From assembly GCF_002158905.1 (NCBI RefSeq), contig NZ_CP021431.1, forward strand, positions 3,101,001 through 3,165,000: a stretch of DNA of 64,000 bases. Direction: 5' to 3'. The notes beneath the pieces are model-generated. The model was not told the origin of the DNA. It saw only the letters and a list, made by a program, of their open reading frames with translations, and searched no databases. The DNA comes from Yoonia vestfoldensis (GTDB lineage Bacteria; Pseudomonadota; Alphaproteobacteria; Rhodobacterales; Rhodobacteraceae). Shown one piece after another: positions 43,314 to 52,307 of this stretch; the stretch's first letter is position 1; each line of letters opens with the position of its first letter. The position numbers were made by a program, and so were the translations under genes.

Positions 43314-44294
43314 ATGAAAAACTTGTTTAAAAGCACTGCCCTCGCGACCACGCTGGCCGTGACAGCCACACTAGCCTACGCCGAAACGGTCACGGTTTAT
43401 ACCGCCGTGCCACAGAACTTCATTGACGCACTGGTCCCGATGTACGAGGCCGAGACTGGCAACACGGTCGACATCATCAAAGCCGGTTCTGGCGAATTGC
43501 TAAACCGTCTGACCGCTGAAGCGGGTGCGCCATCTGCCGATGTGCTGTGGAGCGTTGACGGCACCGTCATCGACTTTAACCCCGACCTGTTTGAGGCTTA
43601 TGACGCCGCAGGCTCGGACATGCTTGCAGACGGTATGAACCAAAGCGAGATGTGGACACCCTTTACCGCAGTGGTCATGGCGTTCATCGTCAACGAAGAA
43701 AAACTGGGCGGATTGCCTGTTCCCGACAGCTGGGCGGCCCTTGCTGATCCGCAATACGACGAGATGATTTCCTCGGCGCGAGCTGATGGGTCAGGTTCGG
43801 CCTACATCCAGTTAGCGACCGTCCTTCAGGCCTTTGACAGCGAAGACACAGGCTGGGAAGTTTACGAAGGCATGCTGGGCAACTTTGTCCTGTCCGAAAG
43901 TTCGGGTGCCGTGCCGCGTTTTGTCAACGACGGTGAATTGGCTATCGGTGTCACACTTGAAGACGCAGCCCTGCGTTATGTCGAAGGCGGCGGGCCCGTG
44001 CAGATTGTTTATCCCGCCGAAGGCACGGCGATTGCACCTGATGCGATGGCACTTGTGGCGGGCGCTCCCAACGGTGATGGCGGCAAGTCATTCCTTGACT
44101 TCATGCTGTCAGAGGCAGCGCAAACCGTTGTCGCTGAACAGGGCCGCCGCCCTGTACGTTCCGACGTTGCATCAAACCCCGCCCTCGTGGCCTTGGCTGA
44201 CGTGAATTCGGTAGGATATGATGCTGCGTGGGCCGCTGACAATCGCGATCGACTTGTCGAAGCTTGGGGCGAAATGGTTCTGGACGTTCAGTAA
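43314..44294 (+). CDS. ABC transporter substrate-binding protein (AfuA/FbpA-like)
   Basis: A 326-residue periplasmic protein with a clear signal peptide (cleavage after LAYA) and a family 1 'iron-type' binding fold: TVTVYTAVPQNFIDALVPMYE, NTVDIIKAGSGELLNRL, ADVLWSVDG. Members bind Fe3+, but the related AfuA binds hexose phosphates. The neighbours here are amino-sugar enzymes, so a sugar or sugar phosphate is the better guess. No iron-type Tyr-Tyr pair could be confirmed by eye. GGAGGA-type site upstream; first gene of a nine-gene operon. Confidence 0.85.
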   Translation: MKNLFKSTALATTLAVTATLAYAETVTVYTAVPQNFIDALVPMYEAETGNTVDIIKAGSGELLNRLTAEAGAPSADVLWSVDGTVIDFNPDLFEAYDAAGSDMLADGMNQSEMWTPFTAVVMAFIVNEEKLGGLPVPDSWAALADPQYDEMISSARADGSGSAYIQLATVLQAFDSEDTGWEVYEGMLGNFVLSESSGAVPRFVNDGELAIGVTLEDAALRYVEGGGPVQIVYPAEGTAIAPDAMALVAGAPNGDGGKSFLDFMLSEAAQTVVAEQGRRPVRSDVASNPALVALADVNSVGYDAAWAADNRDRLVEAWGEMVLDVQ

Positions 44295-44306
44295 CCAAGC
44301 CCCATC

Positions 44307-44330
44307 GCGGGCTGCGCCTCCGCAGCCCGC
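44307..44330 (+). other. Intra-operon stem-loop after the binding-protein gene
   Basis: GCGGGCTGCG (44307-44316), loop CCTC, CGCAGCCCGC (44321-44330): a perfect 10-bp stem between the binding-protein stop and the ATPase start. Such structures typically protect the upstream message so that the binding protein is made in excess. Confidence 0.7.
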
Positions 44331-44354
44331 AACCCATTTTCAGGAGACATCGGG

Positions 44355-45437
44355 ATGGCCTCGGTCGAGATTACAGGGCTGCGCAAGCTCTATGGCGATG
44401 TGATGGCGTTGTCGGACATTACGGTGTCGATTCCATCGGGGGCATTCTACACCCTGCTAGGGCCATCCGGTTGTGGCAAGACCACGCTCTTGCGCACGAT
44501 CGCTGGCTTTCATGCACAGAATTCCGGGCAAATCGCCATTGATGGCACGCCAATCGAGGATATGCCCGCACACAAACGCGATGTGGCGATGGTGTTTCAG
44601 GACTACGCGGTGTTTCCACACCTAAGCGTGCGTGACAACGTCGCCTTTGGTTTGAAACAGCGCAAGGTGAACCGGACCGAGATTGCCGCCCGCGTGGCCG
44701 AAGTGCTTGATGTGGTGCAACTGGGCCATCTGGCCGACCGTATGCCGCACGAGTTGTCGGGCGGGCAGCAACAGCGCGTCGGTCTTGCCCGCGCGATTGT
44801 CGTTCGACCCAAGGTGCTGCTGATGGACGAGCCGCTATCCAACCTTGATGCCAAACTGCGCGTCGATCTGCGGGCCGAGTTGCGGCGTATCCAGCGCGAT
44901 CTGGGGATCACAACTGTCTATGTCACCCACGACCAAGAAGAAGCCTTGGCCATGTCCGATATCGTATGTGTGATGCATGGTGGCATCATCCAGCAGGCGG
45001 CCGCACCTATTGATATCTATCTGCGCCCCGCTAACCGTTTCGTTGCCACCTTTGTCGGCGCAAACAACTTTCTCGCTGTAACGCGGGAAGGTAACACTGC
45101 AACGCTCGTGTCTGGCGGCGCAGACATCACGCAGTTGATCCGCCAAGATGGGCCGGTCGTTTGCGCGATGCGGCCCGAAGACGTCCGCATTCTGACCACA
45201 TCAAGCTCTACGCCCAAAGGTGATATTATTATTCCCGCGCGCATTCGCGAAATCAGCTTCATTGGCCGCGAAATGGAAATTTTCGCCGAGACCGATGCGG
45301 GCGAACATATCAAAGCCGTCTCGCGCCCTGATCCCGGGATCGTCGCCCTGCCCGAACACAGTCCGATCACGCTTGCGATCCGCCCTGCGGACCTGTCCTT
45401 CTTTATCGACAACGGCGATGGGGCGCGCGTGCCATGA
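44355..45437 (+). CDS. ABC transporter ATP-binding protein
   Basis: A 360-residue ATPase with Walker A GPSGCGKTTLLRTIAGF, signature LSGGQQQRVGLARAI, Walker B VLLMDEPLSNLDAKLR and the H-loop YVTHDQEEA, followed by a C-terminal TOBE-type domain. It is of the Fbp/Pot/Ugp (MalK-like) group. It energises the permease encoded next, whose start overlaps by 4 bases. Confidence 0.92.
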   Translation: MASVEITGLRKLYGDVMALSDITVSIPSGAFYTLLGPSGCGKTTLLRTIAGFHAQNSGQIAIDGTPIEDMPAHKRDVAMVFQDYAVFPHLSVRDNVAFGLKQRKVNRTEIAARVAEVLDVVQLGHLADRMPHELSGGQQQRVGLARAIVVRPKVLLMDEPLSNLDAKLRVDLRAELRRIQRDLGITTVYVTHDQEEALAMSDIVCVMHGGIIQQAAAPIDIYLRPANRFVATFVGANNFLAVTREGNTATLVSGGADITQLIRQDGPVVCAMRPEDVRILTTSSSTPKGDIIIPARIREISFIGREMEIFAETDAGEHIKAVSRPDPGIVALPEHSPITLAIRPADLSFFIDNGDGARVP

Positions 45438-47095
45438 GTGCGCTAAACCGGCTGCGACACATGGATTTCTGGACGGCCATAACCGTACTGATCCTCGCCG
45501 TGCTTGGCTTGCTGTTGATCCTGCCTATTTTGCGGGTTCTGACGCTTGGTTTTGTCGATGCCGATACCGGTGGGTTCACGTTTGGCAACTTTGTCGAGGT
45601 GTTCACCCGCAATTACTATCTGAACGGATTTAAGAATTCGCTCTATGTGGCGCTTTTAGGAACGCTCGGGGCCTGTTTGATCGGTATTCCGTTGGCGTTC
45701 TTTACGGCCAGATTTGTTGTGTTCGGGAAAACCTGGATTTCCACGCTAGCCATTCTGGTCCTTGTCGCGCCGCCCTTTATCGGGGCCTATGCGTGGATCA
45801 TGATGCTGGGGTCAAACGGCTTCATCACCAACTTCTTTGCCCTGTTCGGGATTAATACGCCAACGATCTACGGCGCACACGGGATCGTTCTGGTTTTCAC
45901 GCTCAAGTTCTTCCCATTCATCTACCTGATGACTCAAACCTCGCTAAACGGGATGAACAAGTCGTTTGAAGATGCCGCCGAGAACCTTGGCTGCACACCT
46001 TGGCAACGGTTCACCAAAATCACGCTGCCGCTGGTGTTTCCTGCGGTCAGCACGGGCGCAATCATTTGCTTTGTATTAGCGATCGCTGATTTTGGCACGC
46101 CAGCTATTCTGGGGCGCGGTTTTCGTACGCTTTCGACTATCGCGTTTTCAGCTTATCGCTCCGAACTTGGCGGGTTGCCAACCATGGCGGTCACCGTCTC
46201 GATTGTGATGATGGCAATGTCGATGCTGGCACTTTTCGCTCAGCGGCGGATCTTAGCAAAGCGGCGCTATGCCAGCGCGCTGACCAGTCCACCACGAAAG
46301 CAACGGATAACGGGGTGGCGAAACGCAGCAATGCACATCTATTGTCACGGCATCGTTTTGATCGCGATGCTGCCCACGCTGGTCGTTGTCCATACCTCGT
46401 TTTTGAAAACCAACGGACCGGTGTTTATCGGTGGCTATGGGCTGGAAAGCTATGAACGCATTCTGCGCACCGCCCCCGAAGCGATCACAAACAGCTTTGT
46501 TTTCGCCCTCAGCGCGGTGGTGCTGATCACCATCTTTTCGGCCCTGATCAGCTATGTGATCGTGCGGCGGGACACGGCCGCTTCAGGGGCCATCGATTTT
46601 CTGATGATGGTTCCCTACCTTGTGCCGGGCGTTGTCATGGCTATCGGTTTTGTTACCACGTTCCGTGGTGGCCCGATGGATGTGATCGGCACGGCGGGTC
46701 TGTTGATCCTACTCTATTTCATCCGGCGACTGCCTTATGGCGTGCGCTCGACCACCTCGAGCCTGCGTCAGATCAAGCCGTCGATGGAGGAAGCGGCTGT
46801 TAACCTCGGTGCAGCACCTGCGCGGGCGTTTCTGGTTATAACCGTGCCATTGATCCTGCCGGGCCTGATCGTCGGGGCGCTGATGAGCTTTATCACTGCG
46901 ATCAACGAATTATCGAGCACGCTGATCCTTTATGATGGTGGGACCATCACGATGCCAGTGCAAATTTACCTTGCCGTTTTGGACGGCGAATTTGGCCTCG
47001 CTGGTGCTCTCTCCACGGTTCTGTTGCTGTGCACCGGGGCTTGTGTTTATGCGGTCTTCCGGTTCGCGGAAAACCGCGACTCCGCGTTTCTTTAG
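45434..47095 (+). CDS. ABC transporter permease, two fused membrane halves
   Basis: A 553-residue protein with about twelve membrane segments, comprising two BPD_transp_1 halves. EAA-type loops are visible in each: EDAAENLGCTPWQRFTKITLPL near residue 177 and EEAAVNLGAAPARAFLVITVPL near 455. The fusion supplies both permease subunits in one chain, as in FbpB-like iron and sugar-phosphate transporters. It is translationally coupled to the ATPase gene. Confidence 0.92.
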   Translation: MSALNRLRHMDFWTAITVLILAVLGLLLILPILRVLTLGFVDADTGGFTFGNFVEVFTRNYYLNGFKNSLYVALLGTLGACLIGIPLAFFTARFVVFGKTWISTLAILVLVAPPFIGAYAWIMMLGSNGFITNFFALFGINTPTIYGAHGIVLVFTLKFFPFIYLMTQTSLNGMNKSFEDAAENLGCTPWQRFTKITLPLVFPAVSTGAIICFVLAIADFGTPAILGRGFRTLSTIAFSAYRSELGGLPTMAVTVSIVMMAMSMLALFAQRRILAKRRYASALTSPPRKQRITGWRNAAMHIYCHGIVLIAMLPTLVVVHTSFLKTNGPVFIGGYGLESYERILRTAPEAITNSFVFALSAVVLITIFSALISYVIVRRDTAASGAIDFLMMVPYLVPGVVMAIGFVTTFRGGPMDVIGTAGLLILLYFIRRLPYGVRSTTSSLRQIKPSMEEAAVNLGAAPARAFLVITVPLILPGLIVGALMSFITAINELSSTLILYDGGTITMPVQIYLAVLDGEFGLAGALSTVLLLCTGACVYAVFRFAENRDSAFL

Positions 47096-47104
47096 GGGAT
47101 TTCA

Positions 47105-48073
47105 GTGCAGATCGAAGCCGCCTCTATCACCAAGTATCGCAATGGCATCAGGAACGGGGATGATGTGATCCTCACCGTTCCCGGACGTGTCTATGCCGTG
47201 TTCGACGGCGCCACGGACGCGCGCGGCACCGTTGTGGACGGTGTGCCCGCAGGCAGGCTTGCCGCCCTCACCGTCGCGCAAGCCACTGCCGAAGTGATGC
47301 AAGACTCTGCCAATCGTCGTCTGGCCGCCGAGACTATTTTTGAACGCCTATCGCTCGCCTTGCACAAACGGACTCAAGACGGCGCGTTTGCAATACCACC
47401 CTCGACAACGCTCGCCCTCGCACTGGATTGTGGTCGTGAATGGCGGTTCCTCATACTGGGCGACAGCGGCATCCGGCTGAACGGGACGGATGTGCTGCAG
47501 CCGACGAAGCTGATTGATAAGGTCTCCACAAGTGCGCGCGTGGCGCTGTTCCAGCATTTGCGCGACCAGTTTGGATCAGATGCGCTCGACGAGGCAGAAA
47601 TGGCAACCCGTAGGGCGATCTTTCTGGGGCTTGACCAATCCATCGCCGAAAACCGTATCCCCGCCACGCTTGCCGCTGAGATCATTCAACGGGCTACGCA
47701 GGCTTGCAACCTTGCCGATCACGCAGATATCGTCGAGAGCTTTCTGAGGAGCGGCATCTGCAAGCAATACCTTTTCGCAAACAGCCAAGGCACCATTTTC
47801 AGTTTTGACACGATGAACGGAACGGCCCCTTGCTTGGGTCAGTGGATCGACCGTACCTTTCCGAAAAACGAGATTCAAAGCATCGAGCTTTTCACCGACG
47901 GATATCCGACTCCTCCGGAAACCGTCAGCCTTTCCGACTGGCAGGACACATTCATCCGCATGGAAGACCATGACTTTCATATGCTGGGAGATTTCTCCGC
48001 CGTAAAAGGCGCAACATCGACCGAACACCACGACGACAGAAGTGTGGTTATCCTGAAAGGACTGAATGGCTGA
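47105..48073 (+). CDS. PP2C-like protein phosphatase (PPM fold)
   Basis: A 322-residue protein starting at a GTG preceded by AGGGGAT, 9 bases after the permease. PPM motifs appear in order: GDDVILTVPGRVYAVFDGATD (metal-binding Asp), LILGDSGIRL near 120, IELFTDGYP near 275 and HHDDRSVVIL near the end. These supply the Asp residues for the two metals. Family members remove phosphate from Ser/Thr or small substrates. Its place between transporter and amino-sugar enzymes suggests regulation of the cluster or hydrolysis of a sugar phosphate; the substrate is unknown. Confidence 0.7.
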   Translation: MQIEAASITKYRNGIRNGDDVILTVPGRVYAVFDGATDARGTVVDGVPAGRLAALTVAQATAEVMQDSANRRLAAETIFERLSLALHKRTQDGAFAIPPSTTLALALDCGREWRFLILGDSGIRLNGTDVLQPTKLIDKVSTSARVALFQHLRDQFGSDALDEAEMATRRAIFLGLDQSIAENRIPATLAAEIIQRATQACNLADHADIVESFLRSGICKQYLFANSQGTIFSFDTMNGTAPCLGQWIDRTFPKNEIQSIELFTDGYPTPPETVSLSDWQDTFIRMEDHDFHMLGDFSAVKGATSTEHHDDRSVVILKGLNG

Positions 48074-48129
48074 TCTATCTAGAATGCAGATGATTTGACT
48101 ATCATGAATTCCACTTCCGGAGAGCGAAC

Positions 48130-49131
48130 ATGACACAAGAAATCAAGAAACCGGGTAGCCTGATGGCTGCAGAAGCGGCACAATGTCTTGAGGTGTTCCA
48201 AAAGGCTGCAGTTCAGGCCGTTTCCGGGCCCATCAATCTCCCGAACGCTATCTATACAATTGCACGCGGATCATCGGACGCTGCGGCCAACATCCTGTCC
48301 TATGAATTCATGCGCGAATTGGGCGTACCGATGACGTCTTTGCCGCCTTCCGTCTTTTCTATCGGGAAGGGCGTCGGGCTGAGCGGGGCGGCGATCTTGG
48401 TGATCAGCCAATCAGGGGCGAGCCATGACCTTGTTCTTTCAGCCAAAGGTGCCGCGAAAGCCGGCGCCAGAGTGCTGGCCTTAACCAATCAGACAGACAG
48501 TGCGGTTCAAGCCGTGGCCGACCTGACCGTGCCAATTGGAGCGGGTCCGGAACTGGCCGTGCCCGCGACAAAATCTGTTGTCGGCGCGATCGCGGCGGGC
48601 ATGGCTCTCTTGGCGCACATGAAGCCATCCTATCAGCCCAAAGCCCAACGCGCGGTCGAAATATTCGGTCGATTGTCCACGCAGCACCCGCAAACTTCTG
48701 TCCTGCAATCGGCATTTTTGCGCGCACGTCATGTTTATGTAATCGGGCGTGATACAGGGTATGGGGCCGCTCATGAAGTCGCACTCAAGCTCAAGGAATG
48801 CTGCGCCATTCATGCAGAAGCTTACTCAAGTTCAGAGGTCCTGCATGGGCCTTTGCAGCTGGCGACGAACCCCCTGATGGTTTTGATGCTCGACACCGGA
48901 CAAGCCGACATTCAAGTCAGTCTGGATCAGGCCGAAGCACGGTTCCGTTCTATTGATTGCGACGTTTACCGCATACGCGTGCCTGATTTGGAGGCGGCAG
49001 ACGTGTCTCCAGCCGCGGCGGCCGCCGCTTTGCTTGCTGTCATGTATCCAATCATCCTCAATACAGCCCTTGTCTTGGGACTTGATCCCGATAGACCGGA
49101 AGCATTGTCGAAAGTCACACAAACAACATGA
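48130..49131 (+). CDS. SIS-domain glucosamine-6-phosphate deaminase (NagB-II-like)
   Basis: A 333-residue protein with two SIS domains (IARGSSDAAANILSYEF, VISQSGASHDLVLSAKGA, VIGRDTGYGAAHEVALKLKE). The block CAIHAEAYSSSEVLHGP and the C-terminal GLDPDRPEALSKVTQT closely match NagB-II of Shewanella and relatives, which turns glucosamine 6-phosphate into fructose 6-phosphate and ammonia. It lacks the glutaminase domain of GlmS. The ATG overlaps no neighbour; 56 bases separate it from the PP2C gene and AgaS overlaps its stop by 4 bases. Confidence 0.85.
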   Translation: MTQEIKKPGSLMAAEAAQCLEVFQKAAVQAVSGPINLPNAIYTIARGSSDAAANILSYEFMRELGVPMTSLPPSVFSIGKGVGLSGAAILVISQSGASHDLVLSAKGAAKAGARVLALTNQTDSAVQAVADLTVPIGAGPELAVPATKSVVGAIAAGMALLAHMKPSYQPKAQRAVEIFGRLSTQHPQTSVLQSAFLRARHVYVIGRDTGYGAAHEVALKLKECCAIHAEAYSSSEVLHGPLQLATNPLMVLMLDTGQADIQVSLDQAEARFRSIDCDVYRIRVPDLEAADVSPAAAAAALLAVMYPIILNTALVLGLDPDRPEALSKVTQTT

Positions 49132-50183
49132 CAAAAGATCTTTTAAAATGGGCGACATGGCGCGAAATCCATAGCCAGCCAGATATTTGGCGCCGCTGGG
49201 GGGCCACCCTGGATGTATCCGGTCTGCGCGCCTGGATCGCAGCGCTGGATTTTGACGAGGTCTGGTTTTGTGGCGCGGGCACAAGTGCCTATATCGGTGA
49301 TATGATTGCCGCATCGGTGAAAGGGACCAGGTCTGTGCCCAGTACCGATCTTGTCGCCGATCCGGCATTTATCTTGCAAGGCGCGCGCCCCTTGGTGGTC
49401 AGTTTTGGGCGGTCCGGGAACAGCAGTGAAAGCAAAGGAACGATGCTAGCGCTGGATGCCTTGGCACCTGATGCACCGCGGCTCAGTATCACCTGTAACA
49501 AGGATGGTGCGCTCGCCACCATGGTCTCCACCGGGCCAGCAAAGGTCATAGTTTTGCCCGATGCGACACATGATGCAGGCTTTGCGATGACTTCCAGCTT
49601 TTCAACGATGTTACTGACGGCTCTCGCACTTTTTGATGCCGAAGCTGATTTTGGCACCCGCTTGAACACCCTTGCGGACCAATTGGAAAACCTGTTGCCT
49701 ATCTTCGCGCAAGGCGGCGACCGCCCGGACCGCGCGGTCTATGTGGGTGCTGGTCCATTGGCTTTTGCTGCGCGTGAAGCTGCGTTGAAGGCTATGGAAC
49801 TTTCCGCAGGTCAGATGCCTGCGCTTTGGGATAGTACGCTCGGGTTTCGTCATGGCCCCAAGTCGTTCGTAACCGAAACGACCGCAGTCACCGTCTTTCT
49901 CAGCCCCCAAGACCCCACTCACGGGTACGACACCGATCTGGCAGAGGAGTTACGCAAGCAATTTCCTCGGTCAGCGGTCCAAACAATCGGTCCGGGCGGA
50001 GATATTGATGTCTCCATGCCATTCGGTGCGGCATGGGCTGCACCGCTTTGTGTCGCCGCAGCCCAGGTCCAAGCTGTTCAGTGGGCCCATTCCCTCGGCC
50101 TGAATGTCGACGATCCCTTTTCAGGGCAAGCCACGCTCAGCCGTGTTGTTGCAGACGTCAAATTGTACCCCGTGATGTCATGA
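49128..50183 (+). CDS. agaS: AgaS: galactosamine-6-phosphate deaminase/isomerase
   Basis: A 351-residue SIS protein. The blocks FCGAGTSAYIGDMIA, PSTDLVADP, VSFGRSGNSSESKGT, ATHDAGFAMTSSFSTM, AAREAALKAMELSAGQMPAL and GFRHGPKSFV follow E. coli AgaS closely. AgaS converts galactosamine 6-phosphate to tagatose 6-phosphate with release of ammonia. It overlaps both neighbours (ATGA), which fits a tightly coupled GalNAc catabolic unit. Confidence 0.9.
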   Translation: MTKDLLKWATWREIHSQPDIWRRWGATLDVSGLRAWIAALDFDEVWFCGAGTSAYIGDMIAASVKGTRSVPSTDLVADPAFILQGARPLVVSFGRSGNSSESKGTMLALDALAPDAPRLSITCNKDGALATMVSTGPAKVIVLPDATHDAGFAMTSSFSTMLLTALALFDAEADFGTRLNTLADQLENLLPIFAQGGDRPDRAVYVGAGPLAFAAREAALKAMELSAGQMPALWDSTLGFRHGPKSFVTETTAVTVFLSPQDPTHGYDTDLAEELRKQFPRSAVQTIGPGGDIDVSMPFGAAWAAPLCVAAAQVQAVQWAHSLGLNVDDPFSGQATLSRVVADVKLYPVMS

Positions 50184-51085
50184 GTGCGATCGGGATCGAT
50201 CTTGGAGGCACAAAAATCGAGACGCAGATCTTCGACGGCACTTGGGCCGTGGTCGGGCGGCGGCGCGATGACACGCCGCGAGACTATAATGCACTGGTCA
50301 AGGCTGTTGCAGCGCAAATCAGCTGGGCGGTCGCCCAGACAGGGGTGGGAACGCCCGTCGGGGTCGGCGCGGCCGGTCTTGTCAATCCCGCGAACGGTTT
50401 GGCGCTTACGGCCAATCTCGCCGCTACCGGGCACCCCTTCCCCGCGGACATTGCCGATGCCGCCGGCTGTGACATCTCCTATGTGAATGACTGTCGTGCT
50501 TTGGCTTTGTCAGAGGCTGTGTTTGGACAAGGGAAGGAATGTCGCACGGTGATGGCACTGATCCTTGGCACGGGCGTTGGCGGCGGAATTGCTGTTGATC
50601 GGCGCATTCTGCAGGGACCGACGCGAACCGGGGGGGAGTTTGGACACACCTCTGCGCCTGCGCATCTGATCGCACGCCATAACTTGCCGATCTGGCAATG
50701 CGGCTGCGGGCGAATGGGCTGTGTTGAAACCTTTATCGCCGGGCCCGGGCTTGGGCGTCTGGCTAAACACATGACCGGCAGGGACGTTTCGCCACCTGAA
50801 ATTGCACATGCACGCGATGGCGCGATGGCATCTGTCTGGCAGGTCTGGTGCGACCTGACCGCGGATCTGCTGCGCACGCTTACATTGATAGCAGACCCGG
50901 ACTTGATCGTTCTCGGGGGGGGACTGACGAAAATCGATGGGATCGTCGATGATCTAACGCAGGCTGCAATTGCGGCACAGCTTTCAGGTTTCACCACGCC
51001 CACCATCGTCTTGGCCGAAGGGGGCGATACGAGCGGTGCACGCGGGGCCGCATTTGCAGCATGGCAGGCGCAGCGTCATGACTGA
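50180..51085 (+). CDS. ROK-family amino-sugar kinase
   Basis: A 301-residue kinase from the ATG at 50180; longer frames upstream overlap agaS. It has the ATP-binding DLGGTKIE, GTGVGGGIAVD, GGEFGHTSA with the catalytic region, and the ROK zinc motif CGCGRMGCVETF. By context it phosphorylates N-acetylgalactosamine and/or N-acetylglucosamine at O6. The regulator at 42004 is a second, DNA-binding ROK protein. It overlaps GatZ by 8 bases. Confidence 0.88.
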   Translation: MSAIGIDLGGTKIETQIFDGTWAVVGRRRDDTPRDYNALVKAVAAQISWAVAQTGVGTPVGVGAAGLVNPANGLALTANLAATGHPFPADIADAAGCDISYVNDCRALALSEAVFGQGKECRTVMALILGTGVGGGIAVDRRILQGPTRTGGEFGHTSAPAHLIARHNLPIWQCGCGRMGCVETFIAGPGLGRLAKHMTGRDVSPPEIAHARDGAMASVWQVWCDLTADLLRTLTLIADPDLIVLGGGLTKIDGIVDDLTQAAIAAQLSGFTTPTIVLAEGGDTSGARGAAFAAWQAQRHD

Positions 51086-52307
51086 GGTGCTGCGCAATAT
51101 CATCCGGCGCAATCGTAACGGGGAACGGGTAGCGATCGTGTCAGTCTGTTCCGCCCACCCGGACGTGTTGCGGGCATCATTGGCCATGGCCGAACGGCTT
51201 GACCGCCATATCGTGATCGAGGCGACATCAAATCAGGTCAATCAGTATGGCGGATACACGGGAATGGTACCTGCTGATTACATCGGTTTCATCAACACAA
51301 TAGCGGATGAGGCAGGCGTCACCCGAGAGCGGATCGTCTTTGGCGGTGACCATCTTGGGCCTCAGGCTTGGCGAGCATTGGACGGAGCCAGTGCGATGGC
51401 CAAAGCCGAAGCCATGATACGCGATTATGTGACGGCAGGGTTTGGCAAAATCCACCTTGATTGCTCCGAAGGATGCGCGGGAGAAGCGCCACAGCTGGGA
51501 GATGGATTGACGGCAGAGCGGTCTGCCCAGCTGGCGCAGATATGTTGTGAGACAGGAGATGATCTTTTGTTCGTGGTTGGCACCGAAGTTCCGCCACCTG
51601 GTGGTGCCAGAGTTGATGAAGATAATGATACCCCCCCAACTTCGCCAAGCGCAGCCCGCGACACCTTGGCAGCCCACGACGCTGCATTTGGCAACATGTC
51701 GGACCTTATTGGTGGATTGGTCGCTCAACCCGGTGTGGAGTTTAGCTCGACAACCGTTCACCCCTTGCCAATGGAACGCGACCCCCACTTGCGAGAGGCG
51801 TTGGTTAACCACCCCCATGTTTGCCTTGAAGCGCATTCGACCGACTATCAGAATCCTGCAGTGTATCCACGATTGGCCGACCTTGGGTTTGCCTTTCAAA
51901 AAGTCGGCCCTGCGTTGACCTTTGCCTATCGCGAGGCGCTTTATGCACTTGATCGGTTGCGGCCATCCAAGGGTGCTCTACAGGCCACGATGGAGGCCGT
52001 GATGCTGGCTAACCCATCCATGTGGCAAGGGCATTATAGCGGTGATGAAGCGGCACTTTCAGCACAGCGTCATTTCGGGCTGTCCGACCGTATCCGCTAT
52101 TACTGGCCTACAGCCAAGGCGCAGACTGCGGTGCGCGGTCTTTTGACCGAGTTGGACACTTCGATCCCCGACACCAGGTTGTTGACCGTTTTTGACCAAA
52201 GCATTCTAGACCGCGCGGAAGGGCTGCAAGGGGCGCAGGCACAAAGGCTTATCCATGCACAGATAGAATGCGCTCTGGCCCCCTATTTCTTTGAGAAAAC
52301 AGCATGA
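51078..52307 (+). CDS. GatZ/KbaZ-family protein, candidate tagatose-6-phosphate 4-epimerase
   Basis: A 409-residue protein from the ATG at 51078. The sequence IVSVCSAHPDVLRASL, VIEATSNQVNQYGGYTGM, GGDHLGP, YEAHSTDYQ-like EAHSTDYQNPAVY and LSDRIRYYWP match GatZ/KbaZ throughout. In enterobacteria GatZ is a helper subunit of tagatose-bisphosphate aldolase, but some alphaproteobacterial homologues are reported to epimerise tagatose 6-phosphate to fructose 6-phosphate. No KbaY/GatY aldolase or tagatose-6-phosphate kinase is present in the window, which favours the epimerase reading. Confidence 0.85.
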   Translation: MTEVLRNIIRRNRNGERVAIVSVCSAHPDVLRASLAMAERLDRHIVIEATSNQVNQYGGYTGMVPADYIGFINTIADEAGVTRERIVFGGDHLGPQAWRALDGASAMAKAEAMIRDYVTAGFGKIHLDCSEGCAGEAPQLGDGLTAERSAQLAQICCETGDDLLFVVGTEVPPPGGARVDEDNDTPPTSPSAARDTLAAHDAAFGNMSDLIGGLVAQPGVEFSSTTVHPLPMERDPHLREALVNHPHVCLEAHSTDYQNPAVYPRLADLGFAFQKVGPALTFAYREALYALDRLRPSKGALQATMEAVMLANPSMWQGHYSGDEAALSAQRHFGLSDRIRYYWPTAKAQTAVRGLLTELDTSIPDTRLLTVFDQSILDRAEGLQGAQAQRLIHAQIECALAPYFFEKTA

